From the NCBI GenBank assembly GCA_022560025.1, contig JAFISE010000060.1, positions 62,001-126,000 on the forward strand: a DNA stretch of 64,000 nt, written 5' to 3'. The translations under genes were made by a program, and so were the position numbers. This document shows positions 1 to 12,015 of the stretch, piece after piece. Position 1 is the stretch's first letter. The number at the start of each line of letters is the position of its first letter. Under the pieces are notes generated by a model. It did not search any database and had not been told where the DNA came from. It saw only the letters and a list, made by a program, of their open reading frames with translations. The stretch is from Stagonosporopsis chrysanthemi. Its lineage: Eukaryota > Ascomycota > Dothideomycetes > Pleosporales > Didymellaceae.

Positions 1-456
1 TCGTCGTTGTCGTGTCGCGCTGAGTCGCCCGTCCAGATGACAAAGTCGATATCGTCTTTAACATTGTCCTTGATCCATCTGAATGTCTCATTGACAAGAG
101 AAAAGGGTGAATCGCATCCGGATGTCTCTGCGCCGTAAAGACCTGCAGGCCCTCGTTTGCGGTGACACGCTGCCTCCGCTTCGGTACTCGAGTACGTTTT
201 GTAGAACGGGTCAGGGTGGAAGTCTGCAGTATGTCGTCAGCCGCACACCCTCGTCGCGCGCACCCTAATGGATGTCCACCAACCCACCTGTGATGTGCAG
301 AAACCGGCCTGTAAGCTTTCGCCCGCTCTGCGCTGCCCCGACATCCTTCGATCCAAACTCGCCCAGCGTAACTGCGTCTGCAGCGCTAGGGGCGGCTGTC
401 GAGGCTCCTCCCCGGACGAGCAGGCCGCATACCAGCGCGTCGCGAAGCCGTGTCAT
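1..456 (-). CDS. PPN1: Endopolyphosphatase (Ppn1-like), 5' part only
   Basis: Endopolyphosphatases cleave inorganic polyphosphate chains in the vacuole; they are calcineurin-like metallophosphoesterases anchored by an N-terminal membrane segment. The start ATG is at 456-454. Exon 1 is 288-456, a 64-nt intron (224-287, GTGGGT...CTGCAG) follows, and exon 2 runs from 223 off the left edge. The spliced frame reads GRFLHITDFHPDPFYK, then the family blocks AACHRKRGPAGLYGAETS, CDSPFSLVNETFRWI and DFVIWTGDSARHDND. These match the start of the metallophosphatase domain, including its metal-binding D-x-H and GDSARHD motifs. The short leader before the domain is hydrophobic and alanine-rich, consistent with a signal anchor. 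Only about 130 residues are present; most of the catalytic domain lies outside the window. The family call is secure; the exact N-terminus is less so. Confidence 0.88.
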
Positions 457-1223
457 TGTGAGTAAATTACAAAAATGGTCTCACGAGCATCTGGGGAACC
501 AAAAGACTGTATATCGACTCGCGCCCACGTCTTAGCACCGTGATGGCTTGAAAGCAGGGCGCATCAGAGTTCTGGCTCCCGAATCCATCAGGCTCGTGCT
601 GTGGTCTATCCCTGCCATTGGACGTCATTTTCGCAACAATCCTTCAGCACTAGACGCGCCTGACCACAACCACAGTCGGCACGCTCCCCACGCACTCACC
701 GACTACTGAGCTCGCGTGACTGTTGCCTCAATTACACACGCAATCGAAGTAGGACTTGGCGAAACAGAGACCATGAAGCAGATCACGCAACTAGGCAAAC
801 ATTGTGTATGACTATAGATTGTCTTCAGGCAGCTATGCCATCACGCGGTGTAAATGCAGAATCTCGCAAATAATATCGGCGCTAATTTGGCAGTTGTGCC
901 TTTCTCTGAGATGAAGAGTAACCTGCACGTGTCCATGCCAGATACCGCAAATGCTCATGCAACGAAAAACACCCCTCCATGTTTTGTTGTTCCGTGTGAT
1001 GCGCCTCTTCTGAACCCATGTAAACACCATGTCGAGCCCGCTAGTGGCGGCTCATGCAAAGAAACAAAGTCGGACATTGCTCAGGAAAAATACCTTGAGT
1101 AGTCCAACATCCGAACACCTACGCTATGCCCAAGAAGCAAGACTGTCGGCCACCTTGAAATCAAAAACACCGTGCCAATAGTCTCGATAGTAAACGCCAA
1201 AGCGTGCCGCCTCTTAGAATATG
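457..1223. other. Intergenic, PPN1 upstream / CHD1 downstream
   Basis: About 770 bases between the PPN1 start and the CHD1 stop. It must hold the PPN1 promoter and the CHD1 3' UTR. Short open frames on both strands show no recognisable protein, and I see no RNA gene or repeat. Confidence 0.6.
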
Positions 1224-4200
1224 TTACGCCTCTGTTATCTGTCCATTACTCTGCTGCGAAATCGCAGATTGTTTGCTGTTCATTTCGGAGCTGCGCATCT
1301 TACTGTACATCCCCTTCACCTGAGGGACGGTAACACCAGTGCGGGGCCAATGATTGTTGACCGTGTAGTTCCTGCGATGTTGGGTTAGAGACCGTTCGTT
1401 GTTCATGAGGTCGTCAAATAACTTACCACAGGCGCTCTTCCAGCTCGTCGTTGTCACGCGTCTCTGCACGGATGAAGTTGCCAATGGCAATCAACTCGGT
1501 CTTGAGAACCTTGATCATGATCTCTTTCTGAGGATAGTTCTTGGCAGTCGCTTTCTTCAGACGACTCAGGTTGTCACGCACTGGTCGCATCTTGCGTTCC
1601 ACGAAATCTTCCGGCTTCTTCTCCTTGTTCGCCTTAGGAGTCAAGTCGACACTGCGATTGTGAGCCTGACTCTGGCTGGGCACACGAGGCCGGTCGTCTG
1701 AGGGCCGAGGCCGGTCGTCTCGAGAACGTTGACGCTCTAGGTCGCCGCTGATTTTGCGTCGAAATTCCGGTGTGTCAGTGCGTTCAGGAAGTTCTGAACG
1801 TCTGTCGACACTGTTGCGATCATCACGGCTACGATCTGTGGATCGATACTGGTCACTGTGCCTCGGTTTGTCGTGCTGCCGATGGTCAGACCGACCTTCC
1901 GAGCGTCGGGTCTCGCTATTGCTGTGGGTGCGCTGGATCGGTCGGCTTACATCGCGCGAAGTAACCTTTCTGGCATGACCCGGAGGAGCGGGGCTGGCGG
2001 ACACACTGGAGGCTTTGTCGGTTCGGCGAGCGGCGCTCAAGTGGTGCTTCTTGTTATTGCGGTGATGATTCTCCATGAGACGTTTAACGTTTGGATCGGC
2101 GCCGGTCTTGTCCTTGAGAACGGTAAGAAGGTAGTTGGCGCGACGAACCAGATGTACCGCACCGGGCGATTTCGCGTTCTTGTCTTCGCCCTTAGTACGT
2201 TCCTCCTTCTTATCGACGCGGTGCTCCTCCAAGAAAAACTTTTCGGTAAGTCCGAGTTCTGGGTCGTCGCGAATCTGCACCCAAGCACCATAACCGTGGC
2301 GAGAGATACCCACACTGAGCATGCCATCCTCTCGTGCACCCCAAGGACAAGAGTAGCTTGCAGGCTTGATAGCGTCAGCAATACGGAAATTGTGCCAATC
2401 CTGCACACCTTCGACTGCTTCTTTGAGAATTCTCATCTCGATGGGCCTGTCGATTATAGTCTCGGCATTCAATTTCTTGACACCGTTGAAGTCGAAGAGC
2501 ACCGCCTTCTTGTCCTTCTTCGTGATGGCACGGTTTTCATCAATTTCGAGTTTCTTGAGACGTGCTTGTTCCTGCTTGACGAGGTCTTGACTGGTGGTGA
2601 TGACCGTGTTAAGAGTATTGGTGATAACGTCAATGTCGCGACCAACGAGCTTCGCAGCTTTCAACATCTCTTCGGCTCGCTCCACGAGTGAGCCGTATCG
2701 TTCGTAAGCACGTATCAGGTTCCGTGTCTCTTTCGTGTTGAGAGGACGCTTGGGATCTCGCTTGACGGTGTCATCTTCTGAAGGCTCGTCGTCGTCGACA
2801 TCGACATCTCGAGCAGCTTCCAAAGCCCGCTTCTTTGCAGCACGTTGCTCTCGTGCACTAGCAGCCGCCGCCTTGCGCTTACGGGGAGCGCTTTCCTCGA
2901 GGAGTTTCTGAGTTTGTTCTTCGTCTTTGCGCTGTTGAATTTCAGCTTTGACAACCTCGAGCTCTTCTTTTGGAATGATATCGTCCCATTCGAGGTCAAT
3001 CTTGACGTCCGTATATTCAAAGTTCTTCAAAAACTCTGCACCACCATCGGATGTAAGGCCTGCAGCTTGCTCAGTCTTGTGTTCCTCTGCATTCTCCAAA
3101 ACCGAGTCAATGTCGAGCTCTTCGAGCTTCTTCTGGTTCCCTGACTGTTCGAACATCTTCTGACCACGACGCTTCAGGATGTTGTTGATGTCATCCGCAG
3201 AGTTTGGCTCAGCGGCGACACGGGTCATCTTGTCACTAAGTTCCTTCTGCTGGCGATCTGTGACACCACGCTGTATGGTGATGAACTCCAACATGCGCTT
3301 GTTACGGGCTCGCTCCAGGATTTCTTCCTCGATCGTATCCTTCGACACAAGGCGATAGACACTGACAGGCTTCTGTTGACCGATACGATGAGCTCTAGCC
3401 ATGGCCTGCAGATCAGCTTGAGGGTTCCAGTCTGAGTCGAAAAGGACGACTGTGTCGGCTGTCATCAAATTGATACCCAGGCCACCTGCACGAGTTGATA
3501 GGAGGAAGCAGTAATCATCACTGTCAGGAGCGTTGAAGTGGTCAATAGCGATCTTTCTGTCGCTGGCTGGAACGGTACCATCCAGGCGCTGGAAAGTGTA
3601 GTTCCGAAGCTTGAGATAATCTGTCAAGATGTCCAGCATGTGAACCATCTGACTGAATATCAAAACGCGATGACCATCTCGCTTGAGCTTGGTAAGAAGT
3701 TGGTCTAATAACATCATCTTTCCGCTTGTTGTGATCAGCGCCTTGAGTGTCTCGTCTTTCGTAGCGTCGCCTTTGATGAATTTAGCCTCGGCATTTGGAA
3801 AAAGAAGCGCATGGTTGCTGGCCTTCTTCAGCTCCATAACGATATTCAGTAACGATTGCTTCTGGCCAGTGCCGCCATCGTTAAGGGCCTCGTAGTTACG
3901 AGTAAGAATGTTCTTATAGTACTCCAGCTGAATGTCAGACAATTCGACTCGAAGGATCTTTTCGGATTTTGGCGGCAAATCGTTCTCGACTTTCTCCTTG
4001 GTACGGCGGATCATGTAGGGCTGAATGGCATCACTCAGTTCGGCAAGCTTGTGACTGGCGTCTTCTGATGCAAGGTCGACTTCCTCATCAACAGTGATCA
4101 TACCTGGCATGAGGAAGTCCATCAACGCGGACAGCTCGCCCAGGGTGTTCTGAATGGGCGTGCCGGTGATGAGCAGTCGACTCGGTGCGGAGAAGCCTCG

Positions 4201-6214
4201 CAACTTCTCATATAGCTGAGACTCACGGTTCTTCAATCGATGAGCCTCGTCGACCGCCAGGAACTGCCATTTGATGGTTGACAGGAATTGCCAATCAGCA
4301 AGGACATACTCATAGGTTGTGAGTAAGACGTTGAACTTGGTTTTCCTGGGGTTGCCATCCACAAGAAGCTCTTTGTCTCGTATAATACTCCGGGCGTCTT
4401 CCCTGCCAGTGTAGATGACATAGTTGATGTCCGGTGTCCAGTTGTTGAAGGTGTCTGCCCAGGCCGGCATGGTTGAGAGAGGTACAACGCAGATGAAAGG
4501 GCCGTCCTGGCCACGGTCATGTCGCAACCAATTCATAAACGAAACTGTCTGCACGGTTTTTCCGAGACCCATCTCATCGGCCAGGATGACGTTGGTCCCT
4601 CTACACCAATTGTGGGCAAGGAAGTTTACGCCCTGCATCTGGAAAGGTCTGAGTCGACCAAACTTGATGTAGTCTGGTTGTTCGTCGAGCTTCACAAACT
4701 TCCGCCGAGTTTTGATATTCGACTCGCTTAGGTCCGAGGACGGACGGTTCGAGGAGCGATCGAGAAAACGGTCAATTTCGGTCTGGGATAGGCGACTGAC
4801 GAGGGAAGCGGGCTCCCATGTACAGAAATCATACGTCAATCCCTTCCCTGGTACAGCGTTAGCATGCTTCCAAAGTGGTAACGAGCATAGCGATACTTAC
4901 ACTTGACATAGTACTCTGTCTCATCTTCACCATCTTGTGCGTCAATGACCCGCTCGACTACCTGAAAGTCGAGTTGGCTCTGGCGTTCAGTCTCGCGAGC
5001 AACCATGTGTTGCTCATACTCCTCGGGTTCCGCCTTGCGCTTGTACGTGGCGTACATATCGGCCATGACAGGTCCCTTGAAGTAGTTATCCAGCTTTCGG
5101 AAGCCTTTGAAGGAGGCCGCAGTTCGGTAGTCCTCCCACGAGGAATGGTAGTGTGCCCTATCCTGCCATTTGATTAGGTACTCGAAATCTTGCTTCTGGG
5201 CATATGAAGGGTCGATTTCGGTCCCTTGTAGTGGTCGGTGGTCGAGAATCTTGTCGATGACGGGACCATTGTCTTCAGGCACGTTGGCCCAGTAGGCGGG
5301 TGTGGTATCATCTTCCGATTCCAGGAAGGAGTCCTCGTCATCTTCTTCGTTGTAGTTTGTGGCCTGAGCGGTCCGACGAGACGAGAAGCGGACCTCAGCC
5401 TGTGATGGGGGCAGCGATCCCTGGGCTACGAGCATTTGTCGTTGACGGTCCTTCTTCGTGGGCATGCTGCGACGAGGGCCAACGTATCCGTCAGACTCAG
5501 AGTCGGAGCCGGCCGACCGGTATACAGGTGTAGGCTGCTTCGACGCTGTGACAACGGGTCAGTGTGACTAGAGATGAACTATGGATGAAAGGACGCACCT
5601 TTGCGCGATGCCGTGCGCTGACGTTTACGAGGTACGTCAGAGCTAGAATCATCATCTTCATCACTGCTATCGACCTGGGACTTGTGAGCGTCATGTCTAG
5701 TGACCGTCTTGGGGTGACTTACGACTCGACGATGAGGCCTGGCGCGACCCTGGGTTGGAGTTAGCTCATGAACATTGATATGAATGAGGCCACGTACGCT
5801 GCGACGCAGACCATACAACTCGGGATTCTGGGTGATGTAGTCGTCTCCTTCAGGGCTGGCCTTCCGTTTTGAGGGCCTCCTGGAGTCTTGCGACACTGAG
5901 CTACGCGCATCGTCACTCTCCGCCTGCTCCGGCGGCGGCGACTCGGAGTCGTAATCGCCGTCTGCCTCGCCCTCCGCGTCGACGTCGTCAGAAGAGCCAG
6001 AGTCCTGTGCCATTTCTACATCTTCATCGTCGTCCTCGCCTGGTGCATCGACGTCAGAGGCTGGCTCTACTACGGCGTCCTCGTGGGTGCGGGAGATGTC
6101 GCTGTCACTGTGGGGACTCAGACCGTTCGTCGCCGTCGTGTCGGCCGCGTACGGTGATCCGTGACCGTTTGTGAGTGAGAGGGAGACCACATGGCCTGGC
6201 GACGTGGGCATCAT
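1224..6214 (-). CDS. CHD1: Chromodomain helicase DNA-binding protein 1 (Chd1 remodeler)
   Basis: ATP-dependent nucleosome spacing enzyme of the Snf2 family that acts on transcribed chromatin. Six exons on the minus strand: 5798-6214, 5723-5749 (27 nt), 5599-5680, 4901-5545, 1427-4847 and 1224-1371, giving 1579 residues. Domains in order: an acidic N-terminus; tandem chromodomains at about 268-410 (EYLIKWQDRAHYHSSWED; YYVKWKGLTYDFCTWEP across the 4848-4900 intron); the Snf2 ATPase from about 455, with Walker A DEMGLGKT near 486 and DEAH near 590; the C-terminal helicase lobe with RAHRIGQ; a SANT/SLIDE-like region from about 1090; and a C-terminal CHD helical domain near 1480. Only splicing of the last intron (1372-1426) recovers the conserved LWNY...NHWPRTGVTVPQVKGMY ending; unspliced, the frame stops at once. 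Two consecutive ATGs open the frame and the first was chosen. Divergent from RLI1. Confidence 0.95.
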
Positions 6215-7100
6215 GATGGACGTAGCTACGGAGATGGTCAGCGTGATAACTCGAGATGCGCATGGGTCCAGCAGGCGAGAGCGGGTGCGTTCGATAGAGC
6301 GTGGCTACGCGACTCAAATGAACCAGGAAGCGGCTAGTGATCGAGGGCAAGACGTCTTCAATGGAGGTCTGATGGTTTGGGTCGATGGTCGATGGACGAA
6401 TGATGGAGAATAGGCGGCTGAGCGACGCGGCTCTGGACGCGGGCGGAGGACCTATAATGGGCGACAGAGGACGCGCCGGCGCGACCGAAGCGTCGTACTC
6501 GTTTGTAACAGGTGTTCTGGGCGACTTCTAGGATGCAGCGGCATGGATCCGTGATGGGTTTGATGGACCTGAGCGAGGCGGGCGACGCGCGAAAAAAAGG
6601 ACGCGTTGATGCAGGGACGCTGGGCGACAGAAAGACAGCAGGGTCAGTACTCACAGTCCATGACGAAGCTGCCCTCAGGCTTGGGGGCCGGGGTGGGCTC
6701 TTGGTGGTGGTGAGGTATGGGGTAGTGTGAGAGAGTATCGGGAAGTTCGAGTTCGGCCTTGGGGGAACGCAACCAAGCGCGACCGCCTGCGCCGGCCAGC
6801 CAATCAGCGCGCAGCAGTCTCGCCTGACAACAGCAGCGAGTGTTCGTCGCGCAACGTCACAGCAAGAAAGCCCTGCGAATCTCTCTACGGCTCGTTCTGC
6901 GCCTCCTCCACTCTTGCATCCGCTGCAGCGTCGTTGCCTGGACTCGGTCACTGGTGTTTGTTTGGCGTGCCGCCCTACCCTGCGTCTCTGCCCGCCTCCT
7001 CGTCTTTCGCTGGCACACTCCAAGGCCAAAATTCACCCCGCCAACACCGCTTCTCGACATTCTCTGAAGCCGCGCCGCGACGCCGCCCACCACCACCACC
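6215..7100. promoter_or_regulatory. Divergent promoter region CHD1 / RLI1
   Basis: An 886-base spacer between the divergent CHD1 and RLI1 starts. It has GC-rich stretches and pyrimidine-rich CCACCACCACC just before the RLI1 ATG. Open frames here are compositional and have no family match. Promoter role is inferred from gene orientation only. Confidence 0.5.
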
Positions 7101-9129
7101 ATGTCGGACAAGCTCACCCGGTAGGTTGCGCGGCGCAGCACGAGCAGGCTCACACGACTGACACATCGCAGTATCGCCATCATCAACTCGGACAAGGTAC
7201 CCCGCGCTGCCCCTCCACATAAAATTCGACATGGCTAACGTGAAGATGTTCGCAATGACAGTGTAAGCCGAAGGTGAGTGCGAAATCCCCACTCCCAGTC
7301 CGTGCGCTAACGTGCGGCAGAAATGTAGGCAAGAGTGCAAGAAGTCGTGTCCCGTGGTCCGCACAGGCAAGCTGTGTATCGAAGTTGACTCCAGCTCCAA
7401 GATCGCTTTCATCTCTGAACGCCTGTGTATCGGTTGCGGTATCTGCCCCAAGAAATGCCCCTTCGACGCCATCAACATCATCAACTTGCCCACCAACCTC
7501 GAGACCCAGGTCACCCATCGATACTCGGCGAACAGCTTCAAGCTGCACAGGCTGCCTACGCCCCGTCCTGGACAGGTGCTGGGTCTTGTCGGCACAAACG
7601 GTATTGGAAAGAGTACCGCACTCAAGATTCTCAGCGGAAAGCTCAAGCCCAATCTGGGTCGCTTCGACAACCCACCTGATTGGGAGGAGATCCTGAAGTA
7701 CTTCCGTGGATCTGAGCTGCAAAGTGAGTACATTGATGTGCCATGTTGCCTACTGTAGTGCTGATGAATGGCAGACTACTTCACCAAGATCCTCGAAGAC
7801 AACCTCAAGGCTGTCGTCAAGCCACAGTATGTCGATCAGATTCCCAAGGCTATCAAAGGTCCCGAAAGGGCCGTTGGAAAGCTCATCGGCGCCCGTTCGC
7901 AGATGCAAAACCTCGACGAGATGCTTGACGATCTTGAGTTGAGGCACATCTTTGACCGTGAGATCAACCTGCTTTCTGGTGGTGAGCTTCAGCGTTTCGC
8001 CATTGCCTTGGTCTGCGTACAGCAGGCCGATGTTTACATGTTCGATGAGCCGTCGTCTTTCCTGGACGTCAAGCAGCGTCTTGCTGCCGGTCGCAAGATC
8101 CGCAGCTTGCTCCGCCCTGACGACTACGTCATCTGCGTCGAGCACGATTTGTCCGTCCTTGACTACCTTTCCGACTTCATCTGCGTTCTCTATGGAAAGC
8201 CTGCCGTTTATGGTGTCGTCACACTTCCGGCCTCCGTCCGTGAAGGTATCAACATCTTCTTGGACGGTAACATCCCGACCGAAAACCTGCGTTTCCGTGA
8301 AGAGTCGCTGCAGTTCCGCATCGGCGAGGCTGGCGATGAGTTTATGGTTGATCATAGCCACGATTACAGCTACCCGAAGATGTCGAGGACTCAGGGTAAC
8401 TTCAAGCTCGACATTGAAGCTGGAGAGTTTAACGACTCCGAGATCCTTGTCTTGATGGGCGAGAACGGTACCGGAAAGACCACTTTCTGTAAGATGCTTG
8501 CCGGTGCCATCCAGCCAGACGGTACAACCAAGATTCCCAAAATGAGCATCTCCATGAAGCCCCAGACTATCACCCCCAAGTTCCAGGGTACCGTGCGCCA
8601 GTTGTTTTTCAAGAAAATCAAGGCTGCTTTCCTGAGCCCTCAGTTCCAGACTGATGTTTACAAGCCACTGAAGATGGACGACTTCATCGACCAGGAAGTC
8701 CAGAACTTGTCTGGTGGTGAATTGCAGCGTGTCGCTATTGTACTGGCCCTGGGTATTCCAGCCGACATCTACCTCATCGACGAGCCCAGTGCCTATCTGG
8801 ATTCCGAGCAGCGTATCATTGCTGCCCGTGTTATTAAGCGCTTTATCATGCACGCCAAGAAGACTGCTTTCGTCGTCGAACACGATTTCGTCATGGCTAC
8901 TTACCTTGCTGACCGCGTCATCGTCTTCGATGGTAAGCCAGCTGTCCACGCCCGCGCTCGTACTCCCGAGTCTCTTCTCTCCGGCTGCAACTCCTTCTTG
9001 AAGAACCTGGACGTCACCTTCCGCCGCGACCCCAACTCTTACCGCCCGCGTATCAACAAGTACAATTCTCAGCTCGACCAGGAGCAGAAGTTGACCGGCA
9101 ACTACTTCTTCTTGGAAGACGATGCTTGA
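7101..9129 (+). CDS. RLI1: ABCE1/Rli1 ribosome-recycling ATPase
   Basis: Essential iron-sulfur ABC protein that splits post-termination ribosomes into subunits and joins in initiation and ribosome export. Five exons: 7101-7120, 7172-7196, 7262-7273 (a 12-nt microexon coding CKPK), 7321-7723 and 7775-9129, giving 604 residues, the usual family length. The product starts MSDKLTRIAIINSDKCKPKK. It has the two cysteine clusters for [4Fe-4S] centres (CKPKKCRQECKKSC and CIGCGICPKKCPF), two ABC cassettes with Walker A GTNGIGKST (about 110) and GENGTGKTT (about 382), two LSGGELQR signatures and two Walker B motifs (DEPSSFLD, DEPSAYLD). There is no membrane segment, as expected for soluble ABCE proteins. 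Three introns sit within the first 220 bases of the gene. Confidence 0.97.
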
Positions 9130-9271
9130 AGTTGTTCATGGCCAGAAATACAATGCCGCTCCCCAGCGCCGCCCTGATGGGCGTGGAATAAATGGTGGCA
9201 CCAAAAAGGGGAATAAAAGGCGGAGTCTGAGGGGACGCTCAAACTTTTTGGTTGAGATGCTAAAATGTGAG

Positions 9272-9296
9272 GATGATGATGATGATGATGATGATG
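9272..9296 (+). repeat. (GAT)n microsatellite
   Basis: About eight perfect GAT units in the probable 3' UTR of RLI1, roughly 140 bases after its stop codon. The rest of 9130-9536 holds only untranslated or convergent intergenic sequence. Confidence 0.9.
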
Positions 9297-9536
9297 AAGA
9301 CGAACGAATGTGATGGTGGTCGACCTCCTGCGCTGTTTACTTGGGTCAGTCCAGCAAACACCAGCAATCAGCCCGGGTCAAGCTAGGTGAGCGCCACCAA
9401 TCTCAGTTGAAGTAGATACCGAGTTCCGAATGCGAGAAAGCCACCTGAAAGCGGGTGGATGTAGATAGCAATTACACCTTATTACCACATTTGGATGCCT
9501 CCAAACCACCAATTCTGCCACTGTGATGCACATTGA

Positions 9537-10172
9537 CTAAACATTCAACTTCTCAACAACCATCGCCAACGCCTCCAGCATCTCCTTCACAACATCCCCA
9601 GGTCCCATAACCTCCCCTACTTTAAACTCAACTCTCCCTCTCAACACCACCAACGGCCGCAACAACGCTCCCATTTCATCCTGCACACTCCACGCATGAT
9701 TCCAGCTCACTCTCCTCATCGACACGATAACCGACCTCAACTCCCTTGCCTCATCCCTCAACAGCGATACCTGATCCTCCAGCCAAGACGCACACATTCC
9801 ACGCATCGTGATCGACTCTTCCTGCGAGGGAACAGCGCGCATCGTCCCCGGCAGCAGAAGCAGCTCCACTTTCCGCATTTTTCGCACAATCTCCAAGGAC
9901 CCTGGGTGCATGTTTCTCCGCGCGTTCCTTGCATCGCTGAAGCTCTGCGCTACAAAGCGGAAGGTGCAGCGCGTGAAGTAGTAAGTGCGGATTTCTGCGT
10001 GCAGAGCGTGGTTGAGTAGGAGAAGAGCTTTTGGCGGGCCGGTGGTGTCAACTGAGGCGATGGGGGAGGGTTGCGTGTAGGGGTAGCTGTGTGGTGTGGC
10101 AGGACAGAGGTGGTCGTAGATTGAGTAACGCAGTTCGATGGGGAGGCGGAGGAAGGGAGGTACCGGTGACAT
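9537..10172 (-). CDS. Uncharacterised 211-residue protein with F-box-like/2EXR-like N-terminus
   Basis: Intronless frame from the ATG at 10172-10170 to the stop at 9537. It starts MSPVPPFLRLPIELRYSIYD. The LP-x-E-L-R-x-x-I-Y-D pattern is the start of the degenerate F-box/2EXR-type module common in small fungal proteins. A line such as PPKALLLLNHALHAEIR follows, fitting the same module (new proteins in this family often list 'L..N..ihaE'). The remainder is basic and helical with no recognised domain. The open frame extends upstream to 10349, but the later ATG directly precedes the recognisable module. Function unknown; a role as an adaptor is only a guess. Confidence 0.65.
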   Translation of the reverse strand: MSPVPPFLRLPIELRYSIYDHLCPATPHSYPYTQPSPIASVDTTGPPKALLLLNHALHAEIRTYYFTRCTFRFVAQSFSDARNARRNMHPGSLEIVRKMRKVELLLLPGTMRAVPSQEESITMRGMCASWLEDQVSLLRDEARELRSVIVSMRRVSWNHAWSVQDEMGALLRPLVVLRGRVEFKVGEVMGPGDVVKEMLEALAMVVEKLNV

Positions 10173-10352
10173 GACGAGAGGTTGAATTGTGGAAGTGGAT
10201 GTATTCGGTGATGTATCACGAAAGGCTGTGTGGTTATGGATTTTCATTGATTTCTTCGTGATGCCTGTTGAGAGCGCTGTTAGTTGCCTCCAGATCATCG
10301 CGGGTGGGGCCAGCGGGATGACGTGCATGAACCGGACTATCGGTATCAAGCC

Positions 10353-11509
10353 TCAAGAGTGCAGATCCAAATGATCGTTTATGTCCGAGTCTGTAACTCG
10401 CATATTGCAGATAGGGCAATCGACGAGTCTCTTTTTTCTCACGACGAGCACGTCGTCGTATTGAGTACGTGGCCGCTTCTGACCAGCGCTGGAGTCTGGT
10501 ACTGTTGCGACTTCTTCAACAATAGCACACGCAGAGGTTTCATCCTCTTTATGTCGTGTACTGGATCCGTCGTCTGTTTCATCCTCGACATCGCCAGTTG
10601 CCTTCTTTGGTTTTGTGACCCAGCTGTCAAGCTTGTTCTTTTGTCGCCCAGCTCTCACCTTGCCACTTAAATTCTGAAGCTGCTTCTTGGTGAGTTCAGG
10701 CTCACTGATCTTTGTGTAAGTCCCACCACACTCAGCCCCGTGTGCCGCCCACCAAGTGTCGTTTCTCCCAGGCGCTCTGTTCATGCTTCGCTTTACTTGG
10801 CCAAAGAACGGCGGCTGCGATTGGCAAATCCCATTGCATTGCCAGACATGTGTTCGGTAGCTGTCTACTTCGTCGTGAAACGTGTGGTAGATGGTGATCT
10901 CGTAACAACCGTGGTTGTTGATAGCATCCGCAAGCAACTGAAACCCCACGCCGTGACCTGTCCCATCGTCGCCCCTCGTGTGCTTCCACGACGTCGTAAT
11001 GAAGAAGTAAGCGTGTATGGCCTCGTGCAGCAGCGTGTTGATCGTGTCAGAACGCGGGCGGTACTGCAACAGAGGAGTGCTAAGCTTCAGACGAATGCGT
11101 GTGAGCTTGTTAGTTGAAGGATCCTTTGAAAGTTCGCAGATGCCAGCACATCTAGAAATAGAGTTAGCATGCGTTTCGCACGTGAATCTGGAAGCCTGTG
11201 GGCCGGCCCGGCTTGTCAATCTGAGACCCTTGCTCCAAGTTGTGCTCCCGTGAGACAGTCGCAGATGGCAAATGACGACGGAAACGCTTACAATGTCAAT
11301 CGCGGAGACCAGATTACCTCAACGCGTGGCACCAGCAGACTCCGGAAATACAGCTGATCGTAGTACCCGAACAGCTCGTGAATATCGGCGAACGGCTCCC
11401 CATTGTGGACAATGACGTGGATGGCATGCTGTGCAGCCTGCTGCTCGGTCGACAGTGGGTCTAGGGCTGCAATCGCCTGCAACGCGGCTTCCTCGTCTGT
11501 ATTGGGCAT
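10353..11509 (-). CDS. SprT-like zinc metalloprotease (SPRTN/Spartan-like)
   Basis: SPRTN-type proteases degrade proteins covalently crosslinked to DNA during replication. Two exons: 11292-11509 and 10353-11151, with a 140-nt intron, giving 338 residues. The splice joins VEVIWSPRLTL to CAGICEL, the conserved SprT line before the active site. The zinc-binding HExxH motif is HEAIH near residue 114, followed by HGVGF, where the third zinc ligand lies. The C-terminus carries CPICNMRVTDSDINDHLDLH, a UBZ4-type ubiquitin-binding finger, which supports Spartan rather than the yeast Wss1 architecture. A basic, lysine-rich linker lies between. The open frame begins upstream with GTG; the first ATG, at 11509, was chosen. 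Divergent from the TBC gene. Confidence 0.9.
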
Positions 11510-12015
11510 TGGAACATTGGGCGATAAAAGAAGCACGTTTCAGGTCAGCGTATCGATACTGTTCCGGAACGCGAACCGGTAGGGCGAAACTGACAGGCAT
11601 TGGCTGTCAAAAGCGTCGTGGCTTCGTGGCTAGTGCATGGGGATCTGGCAGGCCGGTCCGCATTATGTCCAAACCGCCTACGCCCAAGGCACGCCCGCGA
11701 GTTGTGCCTGGAACCCCCTTGCAGCGTGCATTATTGCAGCCCATCCCTTTAGCCGTAATTTTCCCTGGTGTGCCCAGTCCGCTACCGCAACGAATTTTGA
11801 ACGCGTCGGGGGCCTCTAGAGAAAACAGCGATCGTCCACGACGCAGTCTGTTATGACGCACGCTTGTCCCACATGCACGCAGCGCCCACAAACAACACAC
11901 GCTCGCAGCGATTACTCAGTCCTCACGCCCGCCCCCACAGCACAGCGACGACACTGCCACCCGCGCCTGTCGCTCACCACACGCATGCGCGTGTTCGCAG
12001 CAGAGACTGAACGAT
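11510..12015. promoter_or_regulatory. Divergent promoter region, SPRTN-like / TBC gene
   Basis: A 506-base spacer between two divergent starts, with cytosine-rich stretches just before the TBC start. No gene is seen in it. Promoter role is inferred from orientation. Confidence 0.5.

Noticed and set aside
1858..2691. 277-codon frame on the plus strand inside CHD1
   Set aside because: Antisense shadow of CHD1; no domain and no plausible promoter.
6358..7029. 223-codon minus-strand frame between CHD1 and RLI1
   Set aside because: Arginine/proline-rich frame in a GC-rich promoter; no recognisable family and no suitable gene structure.
7750..8949. 399-codon open frame on the minus strand opposite RLI1
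   Set aside because: It is the antisense shadow of the RLI1 coding frame; the protein has no family features and shares the codon structure of the gene on the other strand.
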